44,616 nt of DNA from Treponema sp. (GTDB taxonomy: Bacteria; Spirochaetota; Spirochaetia; Treponematales; Treponemataceae). A program made the position numbers and the translations under genes. The notes below the pieces were generated by a model that searched no databases, was not told the origin of the DNA, and saw only the letters and a program-made list of their open reading frames with translations. Below are positions 1-8,346 of the stretch, piece by piece (the stretch's first letter is position 1; the number at the start of each line of letters is the position of its first letter). The stretch is taken from contig JAKSTL010000011.1 in the NCBI GenBank assembly GCA_024402595.1, positions 1-44,616 on the forward strand, read 5' to 3'.

Positions 1-1007
1 CCACCATTTTCATGAACAGCTTTTACATTGCTCAAATATGGTTCTTCAATCATTTTTGCGTGTGTAGGATTTTTAATGCGGTAAACATCATGAATATCTC
101 GAGCAGCGTGGAACTGTGGCATAAACAATGCATCACCATTCCAGAACTCAGTTTCTACAAGAGGACCATCAAACTCCTGGAATCCTAAAGAACAAAGCTT
201 ATCTTTTACACTTTCCAAGAACTGAACATAAGGGTTTGTACGACCAGGAATAATTCGTGCAGGTGGAATAGAAATATTATAGCCACGGAAAGTACCATTT
301 TTCCATTCGCCAGTTGCCAGCATTTTTGGAGTAATTTCACCAATTTCGTTTCCTGTAATTCCAGCCTGTTTAAGTTCATCACGAACCTTTTCAAAACCTT
401 CCGAAAGTTTGTAGAAAACAGTTTCTCTTTCTATAATTTTAAATGGAGCATCTGTTGCACCGCGTTTTTTTGCCAATCCAGAAATAACATCAATTTCTTC
501 GGCAGTCAAAGAATCTTTATTCAACTGACCATTTTCGGCAGCTTCCGCTTTTTTCAACAAATCACCAGTAATTTTAATTCTTCCTGGCAAATCTGCACCT
601 GTGTATTCAACCTTCTTTTCGGCATTCATTTTAAGAACACCATCTTTTGACAATGGACCAAAGGCAGAACCAATATCTTTATTTTCAATAGCAAGTGCAT
701 TTGCAATTTCTGGCATTGTATGAGCACCGTCTTTTTTAAGAAAATCAATCATTCGTTCTTCTACAGTGCCTGTTTTTGCAAGAACTCTACCCATTTCTGT
801 AATTTCATAAAATGTATGTGGAGTACGCTTAATTTCTTTTAATAATTCCTTTCCAGAAAGCCAAGAGAACGCCTGATTTGCATGACCTTCCTTGTAATCC
901 AATTCTTTCTGAAGTTTTTCTGATGTAAGTTCATCCTTTCCTGTGTACTTTAACAAAACTTTAATTTCAAGCGGATGAAGATTTTTAATTGTATTTTTGA
1001 TATCCAT
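1..1007 (-). CDS. pheS: Phenylalanine-tRNA ligase alpha subunit, archaeal/eukaryotic type (3' end beyond window)
   Basis: Charges tRNA-Phe in the cytoplasm as the catalytic chain of an alpha2-beta2 class II synthetase. Translating the minus strand from 1007 gives about 335 residues. Residues 1-150 look like the winged-helix tRNA-binding region of archaeal/eukaryotic PheS. The class II core begins around residue 215, with the motif-2-like stretch FMPQFHAARDIHDVYRI near the break. The C-terminal catalytic motifs lie off the left edge. The ATG at 1007 is preceded by an AGGACATAGAG ribosome site. Spirochaetes are known to carry the archaeal genre of PheRS, which fits. pheT is expected further left but is not visible. 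The gene family call is firm. Confidence 0.93.
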   Translation of the reverse strand, partial: MDIKNTIKNLHPLEIKVLLKYTGKDELTSEKLQKELDYKEGHANQAFSWLSGKELLKEIKRTPHTFYEITEMGRVLAKTGTVEERMIDFLKKDGAHTMPEIANALAIENKDIGSAFGPLSKDGVLKMNAEKKVEYTGADLPGRIKITGDLLKKAEAAENGQLNKDSLTAEEIDVISGLAKKRGATDAPFKIIERETVFYKLSEGFEKVRDELKQAGITGNEIGEITPKMLATGEWKNGTFRGYNISIPPARIIPGRTNPYVQFLESVKDKLCSLGFQEFDGPLVETEFWNGDALFMPQFHAARDIHDVYRIKNPTHAKMIEEPYLSNVKAVHENG

Positions 1008-1042
1008 CTCTATGTCCTTTATTTTTTCTTTGCCTAAAAACG

Positions 1043-1077
1043 AAAGCCGGCTATCCATTTCTGAAATCACCGGCTTT
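1043..1077 (-). terminator. Probable intrinsic terminator between the small secreted-protein genes and pheS
   Basis: AAAGCCGG (1043-1050) pairs with CCGGCTTT (1070-1077) around a 19-nt loop. Read on the minus strand the stem is followed by CGTTTTT. It would end the transcript of the upstream small exported-protein genes 36 nt before pheS. A leader attenuator of pheS is an alternative, but I see no leader peptide or T-box. Confidence 0.6.
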
Positions 1078-1139
1078 AATTTTACTATATTTCAAATAAA
1101 ATAAGAATACCTAAATAATAAGTTTTTTATTGTATAAGC

Positions 1140-1550
1140 CTATCTGTAGAACTTTACATAGGAGAAATACTGTGCCTTTCTGCGGCCTCTGTCGCCTTTA
1201 TAGACCTTTTCTCTACCATTAGCCAGATATTTATATCCATAATATTTCTGTTCATTCTGGAAATCTGCAAGACATTCCAAAACTGTATTCATTGCTTCGC
1301 CACGATCATAAGTAACATACATACATTCATAGAAAATACGAACTTCATCATACATTGGCATATATTCAATTTTTACCGAACCAGTTACATCAGACAAATG
1401 CTGTTCTTTTGGAATAATAATCTGTGTTTTTGTCTTTTCTGTTTCAAATACCTCTGAATCATATATAGAATCTGAATCCGAAACTCCTTGTGCGAATAAT
1501 CCAAATGACATTGCTAAAAGCGAAACTAAAACTAATAAAGATTTTTTCAT
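1140..1550 (-). CDS. Small exported protein of unknown function
   Basis: About 136 residues. It begins with a signal peptide (MKKSLLVLVSLLAMSFGLFAQ) with likely cleavage after AQ. The mature part is charged and tyrosine-rich, with a conserved-looking C-terminal half (YGYKYLANGREKVYKGDRG, then a YFSYVKFYR end). I chose the ATG at 1550 because a GGAGG ribosome site sits 5 nt upstream; the longer reading from 1562 would place that site inside the coding region. It lies 15 nt after the neighbouring exported-protein gene and is probably co-transcribed with it. The compact mature domain might bind a periplasmic or outer-membrane partner, but no family was recognised. Confidence 0.75.
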   Translation of the reverse strand: MKKSLLVLVSLLAMSFGLFAQGVSDSDSIYDSEVFETEKTKTQIIIPKEQHLSDVTGSVKIEYMPMYDEVRIFYECMYVTYDRGEAMNTVLECLADFQNEQKYYGYKYLANGREKVYKGDRGRRKAQYFSYVKFYR

Positions 1551-1565
1551 CAAAACCTCCAACTT

Positions 1566-2423
1566 CTAAAACTGTGTATACATTTTAATTTTACTGTATT
1601 CTAGGAAAAAATCAAGAATAATTACATATCTCCCAGAAGAAACATTTAGAATTGGCTCTGTACGAATAAGCACGCTACCTCGTATTTCTTTAGGTTTATC
1701 CTTTAAAATGCCTCTAAAGTATTCACGAACCCCATTTTTTAATGCATCCTCTGTCGCAATTTTTATTCCATCAAAACCTTTTTCCAGAGGGCCATAACCT
1801 CTTCCTTGAATTGTGTGATTTTTTATTGTAGACCACATTTTATAATTCTGGATTTCTGCATCAGAGCGAACATAATCAATCCAGCAATTTAACTGACCAT
1901 TTTCTACCCAAGGAGACGAATACTTTATGCCATAGTTCACAAGTTCCTGGGAATAAATAGGATTCATTTCAAAATATTCTTCAACGCCACGAGTTTTATC
2001 GTATGGAACATAAACAAAATCCCAGCCATAAACCATTCCGTTTACCAAAAAAGGCGCTATTTTTTTTAGATTATCCACGGGAGATTCTTCTGTTTTGCCT
2101 TTTAGTTTATTTGAATCTTTTTCCTCTGATTCATAATCATTAAAGGCGTCGGAATCTTCAGCAATTTTAGAATCATGATTATCAAAATCATCGGAAGCGT
2201 CGGAATTATCAGAATCTCCAAAATCATTGAAACCTTCAAAGTTATCAAAATCTTCATCAAAACTTCCAGGATAAGCATCAATCATAGCCCAAAGTGGAAA
2301 ACGGATTTTTTCTGTAAAAGAAGGATTTTGCGCCGCCAAAGAATTAGAAAACAAAAAAATCAGCGCAAAAAGAGATAAAAACAGAGATTTTCGGTGGATT
2401 TTATCAGTCCGTGTAACAATCAT
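1566..2423 (-). CDS. Exported protein with an acidic Asp/Ser-rich linker, unknown function
   Basis: About 285 residues. An N-terminal hydrophobic signal (KSLFLSLFALIFLFSNSLAAQ) is followed by a low-complexity Asp/Asn/Phe/Ser-rich stretch (roughly residues 55-110), then a folded region rich in Trp and Tyr. The linker DNA is a run of repeated GAT/TCA-like triplets, suggesting slippage-prone expansion. The start is uncertain: ATG at 2423 gives the more normal signal peptide, ATG at 2456 adds an acidic 11-residue extension, and neither has a clear Shine-Dalgarno. It sits between the rhomboid gene and the small secreted-protein gene in one orientation, so the three probably form a transcript. No family recognised. 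Confidence 0.65.
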   Translation of the reverse strand: MIVTRTDKIHRKSLFLSLFALIFLFSNSLAAQNPSFTEKIRFPLWAMIDAYPGSFDEDFDNFEGFNDFGDSDNSDASDDFDNHDSKIAEDSDAFNDYESEEKDSNKLKGKTEESPVDNLKKIAPFLVNGMVYGWDFVYVPYDKTRGVEEYFEMNPIYSQELVNYGIKYSSPWVENGQLNCWIDYVRSDAEIQNYKMWSTIKNHTIQGRGYGPLEKGFDGIKIATEDALKNGVREYFRGILKDKPKEIRGSVLIRTEPILNVSSGRYVIILDFFLEYSKIKMYTQF

Positions 2424-2486
2424 ACAAAAATTATCGAAATCAAAATCCTGGAGCATAATAGAAAATATTTTGAAAGTTCAGTCCTT

Positions 2487-3182
2487 TCATTCAGAATAAA
2501 GACTTCGCCATATTTTTATTGGATGTATTTTCATTCTTATTACAAAATAAAGCCATGCCACCAGAAAACCAAAAAGATGAGTCATATGAGCAATATTCGA
2601 TGCCGATAAAAACTGCCCCACAATTTCAATAATTGTATAAATCGCTACCAAAATAGGCGCAGGAATAGGAATGACACCCCAGATATAAAGCTTAGATTTT
2701 GGAAAAATTACGGCATAGGCAAACAAGATGGAATAAATTGCACCACTGGCACCCATCAAAAAAACTCTAAAGCTGCCGGTAAAATAATAAACCACAAACG
2801 AAAGAAAGCCCGATAAAATACCGCACACAAAATAAAACAGCAAAAACTCTTTGGAACCAATGGCTTTTTCCACTGCAAATCCAAAAATCAAAAGGGCAAG
2901 CATATTAAACAAAATGTGAGAAATGTTTCCGTGAACAAACATGTAAGTTACAAATTGCCAGAACATCTTTTTGTAAATAACTAGTCCCACATTCATAGAC
3001 AGATAATATTCTAGATTTTTAAAAATAAAACAAAGGCCGTAAACCAAAACATTGGAAAGTATAAGCCAGAGTGTTGCATTAAAATACACATATTTGAAAG
3101 GTCGCCTTATAAAATCAAGTCCCGTGCTTTCTTTGGCACTAGATTCGTCTGTGTTTTGGATTTTATCTTCGTCATCTATCAT
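2487..3182 (-). CDS. Rhomboid-family intramembrane serine protease
   Basis: Cleaves membrane proteins inside the bilayer. The 231-residue protein has about six hydrophobic segments after a roughly 35-residue charged cytoplasmic N-terminus. Diagnostic motifs are present: HGNISHILFNMLAL (the HxxxHxxxN signature), GASGAIYSI with the catalytic Ser of GxSG, and AHMTHLFGF with the partner His. All catalytic residues are therefore intact. AGGG lies upstream of the ATG at 3182. It starts a short minus-strand run with two exported proteins of unknown function; those are possible but unproven clients. Family call is firm, substrate unknown. Confidence 0.93.
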   Translation of the reverse strand: MIDDEDKIQNTDESSAKESTGLDFIRRPFKYVYFNATLWLILSNVLVYGLCFIFKNLEYYLSMNVGLVIYKKMFWQFVTYMFVHGNISHILFNMLALLIFGFAVEKAIGSKEFLLFYFVCGILSGFLSFVVYYFTGSFRVFLMGASGAIYSILFAYAVIFPKSKLYIWGVIPIPAPILVAIYTIIEIVGQFLSASNIAHMTHLFGFLVAWLYFVIRMKIHPIKIWRSLYSE

Positions 3183-3284
3183 GAAAAATACCCTATTAAA
3201 ATGATTTGAATAGTTTTAATAATCTGAATAAATCGGAGCATTCGAAATAATTTGAAAAATTGGAATAATCGGAAAAAGGTTGAG

Positions 3285-4478
3285 TTATTTTACCGACTTC
3301 ATTTCTGGACTATAGCAGGTAACTTTATTGCGACCAGTTTCTTTTGAAACATAAAGAGCTTTGTCGGCCTGATTTACCAACTCGTTTGGAGAGTTTACAA
3401 GATTTTTTTCTGCATCAAAAACTGAAACACCAACGGAAATTGTAATTTTCAAATGATTGCCGTTATAAACAAAGTCACAATCCTGAATTGCGGTACGGAT
3501 TCGTTCTGCTACCAAAAAAGCTTCTTCAATACCAGTTTTAGTTAATAAAACAGTGAACTCTTCGCCACCATAACGGCTGGCTACATCTGAATCACGGAGA
3601 CTTTTTTTAATAAGGTTTGCAACTTGTATTAAAACATGGTCGCCGCATTCATGACCATAAGTGTCATTGAAGATTTTAAAGTGATCAATATCAAACATCA
3701 AAACCGCAAAGTGTTCGTTTGTAACAGCATAAGTGTCGATGGTTTCGTTCAAAATATTAAAGAAATAATATTTTAGCTTCAAATGGGTCATCATATCGGT
3801 GGAAGACATTTCCATCAAAGCGGCATTGTTTATGGCCACAGACGCCAAAGAAGCAATAGACATTATCTGATTCTGCTCGTACTCGGTGTAGGATGTATCA
3901 TCTTCAACGGCAATTCGCTCCTGCAGCACAAGAACGCCATTCAAGTGATTTTTTTGAACTAAAGGGACAATCAATGTTGGTGAAAGATATTCCAAAAAAT
4001 GAAGTTCGGAAGCCAATACTTCCTTTTCTTCATCATTAAGCATTGAGCGCAAGCCTTCCAAAGTAACAGGCCTTTGCAGAGATAATAAAAGCTTATTAAT
4101 TGGAGAAGTTAAAGGAATAGAAATCTTTACTTTTCCTTCTTCCTGAGATGGGAGAATTGACAATTTTTCTGATGTCAGCACATCCTCTGAAAGATTGTCT
4201 CTGGAAGCTTCAAGATACAAAGTTTCATTTGTAATTAAATCACGAACAAATATCTCAGCGCCAAGAACATGCATTTGGGCCATACAAATGTAAACAATCG
4301 ATTCCAGAAGATTACGAAAATCCAGTGTCGAACAGAAAGATTTAGCAATGTCCAGTAACTGCTCCAAATCGAACACTTGTTTCTCATATTGAAGCGTCTG
4401 TTCCAGAAACATTTTTTCTACATTCTTATCCGTCTTACTTTTACGAGGAGCGGCTTTTTTCTTTTTAACTACGCTCAT
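3285..4478 (-). CDS. Diguanylate cyclase with N-terminal GAF-like sensor domain
   Basis: Synthesises c-di-GMP from two GTP. Of 397 residues, about 25-220 resemble a GAF-type domain preceded by a basic N-terminus, and about 230-390 are the GGDEF domain. The active site is GGEEF at residues 304-308, a functional variant. RDSD at 295-298 is the RxxD inhibitory site exactly five residues upstream, so product inhibition is expected. The metal and substrate stretch FDIDHFKIFNDTYGHECGD is intact. No membrane segment is seen, so it is cytosolic. Its ATG overlaps the stop of the upstream DUF5312-like gene (TAATG), implying translational coupling. Confidence 0.93.
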   Translation of the reverse strand: MSVVKKKKAAPRKSKTDKNVEKMFLEQTLQYEKQVFDLEQLLDIAKSFCSTLDFRNLLESIVYICMAQMHVLGAEIFVRDLITNETLYLEASRDNLSEDVLTSEKLSILPSQEEGKVKISIPLTSPINKLLLSLQRPVTLEGLRSMLNDEEKEVLASELHFLEYLSPTLIVPLVQKNHLNGVLVLQERIAVEDDTSYTEYEQNQIMSIASLASVAINNAALMEMSSTDMMTHLKLKYYFFNILNETIDTYAVTNEHFAVLMFDIDHFKIFNDTYGHECGDHVLIQVANLIKKSLRDSDVASRYGGEEFTVLLTKTGIEEAFLVAERIRTAIQDCDFVYNGNHLKITISVGVSVFDAEKNLVNSPNELVNQADKALYVSKETGRNKVTCYSPEMKSVK

Positions 4479-6064
4479 TATATTATCTCACTAGTATTAA
4501 TAATAACATAGTTTTTCATAATTTCAAAAAATATCTTCCAGTTTGCGTACTGTAATTCAAGAGAATTAGTATTATCTTTGTTCCTAGAAGACATCATCAG
4601 CACTTTTAGGTTAGAAATAATTTCGCTGGAAGGCTTTTTTGAATCTGCCAGCAATTCTCCCACATCCTTATAAAGCACAAGCATAGTAGAAGTTACAGAC
4701 TGCAAGATTTTATGGGCTTCATTGTTCACCGCCACAACCATTTTTTCCAGCTTTCGGTAAAAATCCTTGTCCTTATGGCTATCTTTCATATAACTTTGCA
4801 TAACCGCCGTGCTATTCACTTGAGCTTCGCCAAAAGATTGTTCAAATTCCAAAATGTCGTTGTAAGCATTTATCGCCGCATAAACCGTTGTAGAAAATTC
4901 CGACTTGTAGGAAGGATTATTAAAAAATCCCTCAATAACCACATCGTTCAAAAGCCCTTTTATATTTTCCGTCAAATAATTGTTCAAAAAAGTCTTCAGA
5001 ATTCGCATAGGCAAAATCCACATAAACGACAGCGGAGTATTTGCCTGAAGCTGGGAGTTGATTGTTGAATTGTATCCTACCAGTTCTTCCAGCGTAATTC
5101 CCTTAAACAAATTCGAAACCTCAGAACCAATTCTTTCATCCTGAATTTCCGTCTTAATTCTCTGCTCTTCCGCATCAAACCGCGACTGCAACAAATTAGC
5201 AAATTCCTGCCTTGGCGACCCAGCATACGCCGCAACCCTTGGTTCAAAATTTAAATCCCGTTTGGCATAGCAAATCAATTTTTTCAATTTTTCCGCGCTT
5301 AGAATTTTCGTAATAACAAAATTGATTTTCTTCAAATTCGACAAATAAAAATCCATATCTTTGTTCGAAATTTCCCCACCCTTCCGCAACTGAGCAACCG
5401 CCGTAATTTCATCAGCCAGAGAAGTTGTAATGTGCATATCTGCAATCTGATAATACAAATCCTCCAAAAGATTCACCGCTTTTTCCACAGGAATCTCAGC
5501 ATAAGTTGGCTTATACGAAAAATTATCCGGAATAAAATTTAAATCAAAAATTTGAAGAACAGGCACAAAACTAATAGCACAAAAATCCACAAACTGACGC
5601 AACGCCAGAATATCTTTGTCCATCCGTTTAAAATTGTCCGAATTCAGTTCCTTAAGAGTACGCTCCAGCATATTTCTCTGCCGCAAATAAACTCTTTCCG
5701 GGGCATTACCAGCTTCTGCCAGCACCTGCTCCTTTCTGTTTTCAAAAGACAGATTATCCAAAATCTCCTGAAATTCACCATCATAGCCCGTCGTAATCAA
5801 TTGAGCTTCAAAACGATGTTTCCGCTGAATATCCAAAGGACTCAAAGTAGACAAAAATAAATCATCAAAAGGTTTCGTGCATTTATAAAGCGTAAAAATG
5901 GCTTCCCCAAAATTCGGCAACAAAGAACCATTTTTATAAATTGCCGGTTCAAAAGCGCGCAATTCCGCATCCATTTTTTTTAATAATTGTTTTTGCTGAA
6001 CTTCGGGCGACGAATGCTTAAACAACAGCTCGAAAAATTCAGTTATCGATTGCATAAACCCCAT
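4478..6064 (-). CDS. Spirochaetal conserved protein, DUF5312-like, unknown function
   Basis: 528 residues, largely helical in character, with no signal peptide or membrane segment. The N-terminus (MGFMQSITEFFELLFKHSS) and the overall length match a protein family I know only from spirochaetes (DUF5312, assigned from memory). A second in-frame ATG at 6055 is an alternative start: AAAGG precedes the first and GGGG the second. Its stop shares one base with the start of the diguanylate cyclase, so the two proteins are made together and could act in one signalling unit. The upstream gap is GC-rich and holds no gene. No biochemical role is assigned. Confidence 0.7.
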   Translation of the reverse strand: MGFMQSITEFFELLFKHSSPEVQQKQLLKKMDAELRAFEPAIYKNGSLLPNFGEAIFTLYKCTKPFDDLFLSTLSPLDIQRKHRFEAQLITTGYDGEFQEILDNLSFENRKEQVLAEAGNAPERVYLRQRNMLERTLKELNSDNFKRMDKDILALRQFVDFCAISFVPVLQIFDLNFIPDNFSYKPTYAEIPVEKAVNLLEDLYYQIADMHITTSLADEITAVAQLRKGGEISNKDMDFYLSNLKKINFVITKILSAEKLKKLICYAKRDLNFEPRVAAYAGSPRQEFANLLQSRFDAEEQRIKTEIQDERIGSEVSNLFKGITLEELVGYNSTINSQLQANTPLSFMWILPMRILKTFLNNYLTENIKGLLNDVVIEGFFNNPSYKSEFSTTVYAAINAYNDILEFEQSFGEAQVNSTAVMQSYMKDSHKDKDFYRKLEKMVVAVNNEAHKILQSVTSTMLVLYKDVGELLADSKKPSSEIISNLKVLMMSSRNKDNTNSLELQYANWKIFFEIMKNYVIINTSEII

Positions 6065-6309
6065 AACCTTTAATTTTAGTGGAAAAAAGCGGATTTTTCA
6101 ACAATGAGGCGCAGACCTAACTACAAAGAACGATTTTTCCACCATAAAATCCAACTAAACCACTTCCCGGTGTTCCGCCACTCGCTAAACGCTCGGCCTC
6201 TTCCCTACGGTCCAGTGGCTGCTTGCGCATGGCTCCATACACGGCGCCCGCCCAATTTTTACAAAAGGCATTGCAGTTAAAACATTCCTTGTTAGTTTTC
6301 TAATTTTAT
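6065..6309. other. Intergenic gap with a GC-rich, structured island (about 6165-6255)
   Basis: A 245-bp gap between dus and the DUF5312-like gene. Its centre is strikingly GC-rich for this genome and contains short complementary pieces, for example CCACT near 6178 and AGTGG near 6214. It resembles in composition the island at 24931-25012 but is not an obvious copy of it. No ORF or RNA gene was recognised. Confidence 0.5.
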
Positions 6310-7314
6310 TTATTGAAGCAAAGAATCAAAAATATTGTGATAATCTTGAATGGAACTAGCGTGAACAATCTGAGCTCTAAGAGCCGCTCCGTTTTGAATC
6401 CCCTTTGAATAAGCAGAAAATCGCTTTCTCATTTCCAAACAGGCATGCAACTCTGAAGTTTCTTCCACAAGTCTTTCCAATTCCGAAAAACCAGTTTTTA
6501 TTCTAATATCCGCTGGCACAGGTTCATAAAAACCATCTTTAAGCAAAGAAGTCGTATCTTTAAAAATAAACGGATTCCCCATAGCGCCCCTGGCAAACAT
6601 AACCGCATCAGCGCCCGTTTCTTCCAGCATCTTTTTTGCATCTTCCGGCTTAAACAAATCTCCACTGCCAAAAACAGGAACTCTTCCGTTAACCAATTCC
6701 ACCAGCTGGCGCATAATTCCCCAATCCGAATGACCTTCGTAACCTTGCGCCCTAGTTCTCGGATGAATCGTTATAGCCGAAACTCCCGCTTCCAAAGCCG
6801 CAGTGGCCGCTTCCTTCCAAGTTAAGTGAGGTTTATCCCATCCAGACCGAATCTTTACAGTAACCGCTGTATTTTCCTTGCCCGCAGTTTCCTTTACTCT
6901 ATCCACAACCGCTTTAGCAATTCTATACAACTTTTCTGGATCCCTGGTTAATTCCGACCCCGCCCCGGACTTAATAATTTTTGGCACAGGACAACCGCAG
7001 TTTATATCAATAACTTCGCAGCCTGTTTTATCCATAACAATAGATGCAGCTTCGGACATCACTTCCGCTTCACCACCAAAAATCTGCACCGAATAAACCT
7101 TTTCGTTGTAAGCCCTTGCCATAAGAGTTTCCGTTTTTAGATTTTTTCGCACAAGAGCTTCGGCACTAACCATTTCGGTATAAGTAAAGCAGGCCCCATT
7201 TTCAATACAAACCGATCTAAAAGCAGAATCGCTATAACCGGCCACAGGAGCCAAAAAGAGATTTCCCTTTAATTCAACATTTCCAATTTTTACAGGATGA
7301 TATAAATTGCTCAT
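6310..7314 (-). CDS. dus: tRNA-dihydrouridine synthase
   Basis: FMN-dependent reduction of specific uridines in tRNA to dihydrouridine. The 334-residue protein has the TIM-barrel opening LFLAPVAGYSDSAFR, the catalytic-cysteine motif DINCGCPVPKI, the phosphate-side motif TVKIRSGWD, TIHPRTRAQGY, and VMFARGAMGNPFIF. All key Dus positions are intact. Which subfamily (DusB-like or other) cannot be settled by eye. The gene follows tatD by 9 nt on the same strand, so the two are probably one operon. The start ATG at 7314 has no strong ribosome site and may rely on coupling to tatD. Confidence 0.94.
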   Translation of the reverse strand: MSNLYHPVKIGNVELKGNLFLAPVAGYSDSAFRSVCIENGACFTYTEMVSAEALVRKNLKTETLMARAYNEKVYSVQIFGGEAEVMSEAASIVMDKTGCEVIDINCGCPVPKIIKSGAGSELTRDPEKLYRIAKAVVDRVKETAGKENTAVTVKIRSGWDKPHLTWKEAATAALEAGVSAITIHPRTRAQGYEGHSDWGIMRQLVELVNGRVPVFGSGDLFKPEDAKKMLEETGADAVMFARGAMGNPFIFKDTTSLLKDGFYEPVPADIRIKTGFSELERLVEETSELHACLEMRKRFSAYSKGIQNGAALRAQIVHASSIQDYHNIFDSLLQ

Positions 7315-7323
7315 AAAATACGA

Positions 7324-8100
7324 CTATTCTGGAAGTTTAAATGCCTTGCAACTGTTTTTCCACAACTGGTCACAAAGAGCTTCTAAATCCATATCGAGCA
7401 TATCAGCCAGGAACTTTGCAGTAGAAGGCAAATAAGCAGGCATAGTTCGTTTTCTTTCCCGATATTCAGCCGGAATCATAAATGGACTTTCTGTTTCAAT
7501 CAAAATGCGATCCACAGGAATATTCATAACAGTTCCATGAAGATTTCTTGCATTTCTATAAGTCAGATTTCCAGCAAAACTAAACCAAATATTCTTATCA
7601 AGACATTTTTTTGCAAACTCACCATCTTCCGAATAACAATGCAAAATAGCACCAGAATCAGGCATTCGTTCTGTTAAAATATCATAAACATCTTGTCCTG
7701 CATCTCTATTGTGAATGATTACAGGAAGATTATGTTTCTGCGCAATTTCAAGCTGAGTAATAAATAATTCAATCTGCGAACGCTTGTCTCCAAACTGCTT
7801 GTAATAATCAAGACCAGTTTCTCCAACAGCAACAACATTTGGGAGAGATAAATATTTCTCCATTGTACTTGTCCAATCATGACCAGGATTTGTAACTTCC
7901 GAAGGAGCAACTCCAACTGCATGATAAATCCCTGCTACAGATTTAAAAGTATTATAAACCTTTGGAAAATCCATCAAACTATTGTTTATGCTGACAATTC
8001 TTGCAACTCCAGCTTCTTTTGCTTGTAAAACTACGCGTAATTGTTCAATAGGGTCATCGTAAATAAGCCCGATGTGAGCGTGAGTATCAAAAAACTTCAT
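7324..8100 (-). CDS. tatD: TatD-family metal-dependent hydrolase (deoxyribonuclease-like)
   Basis: 258 residues of the amidohydrolase TIM-barrel type, with two-metal hydrolase or 3'-5' DNase activity expected from the family. Visible metal ligands are FDTHAHIG (HxH at residues 7-9), VGETGLDYYK (Glu), PVIIHNRDA (His) and AILHCYSED (His). The last family motif, usually ETDxPY, reads ETESPF here, so the terminal metal-site Asp is replaced by Glu. AGGA lies about 10 nt before the ATG at 8100. It heads a probable tatD-dus operon. Family call is firm; true substrate unknown. Confidence 0.92.
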   Translation of the reverse strand: MKFFDTHAHIGLIYDDPIEQLRVVLQAKEAGVARIVSINNSLMDFPKVYNTFKSVAGIYHAVGVAPSEVTNPGHDWTSTMEKYLSLPNVVAVGETGLDYYKQFGDKRSQIELFITQLEIAQKHNLPVIIHNRDAGQDVYDILTERMPDSGAILHCYSEDGEFAKKCLDKNIWFSFAGNLTYRNARNLHGTVMNIPVDRILIETESPFMIPAEYRERKRTMPAYLPSTAKFLADMLDMDLEALCDQLWKNSCKAFKLPE

Positions 8101-8283
8101 GGCTTTTCTTCCTAAAAAATGTGATAACGAGCGGAAAATCTAACAGTCATTCAATAACTGCTAAATAAACAATTATATTATACCGATAAAGATAACATAG
8201 GATTCGGCTAAGGTCAAATAAATAATAGTCTCTAATAAATAGTTAAAATTATTAACCTACGAAACTTACCCTATTTTATAAAA

Positions 8284-8312
8284 TTGACCATACATATTTA
8301 CTATGATATAAT
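8284..8312 (+). promoter_or_regulatory. Sigma-70-type promoter of the M23/bactofilin operon
   Basis: TTGACC (8284-8289), a 17-bp spacer and TATAAT (8307-8312). Transcription should begin near 8319, leaving a 5' leader of about 28 nt before the GTG start at 8347. It is among the best consensus promoters in the window. Confidence 0.75.
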
Positions 8313-8346
8313 ATTCTAATTCTACATTTTTTATTATGGGAAAAGT

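Noticed and set aside
1043-1077. T-box or amino-acid-responsive leader of pheS
   Set aside because: No specifier loop, T-box sequence or Phe-rich leader peptide is visible; a simple terminator of the upstream genes explains the hairpin.
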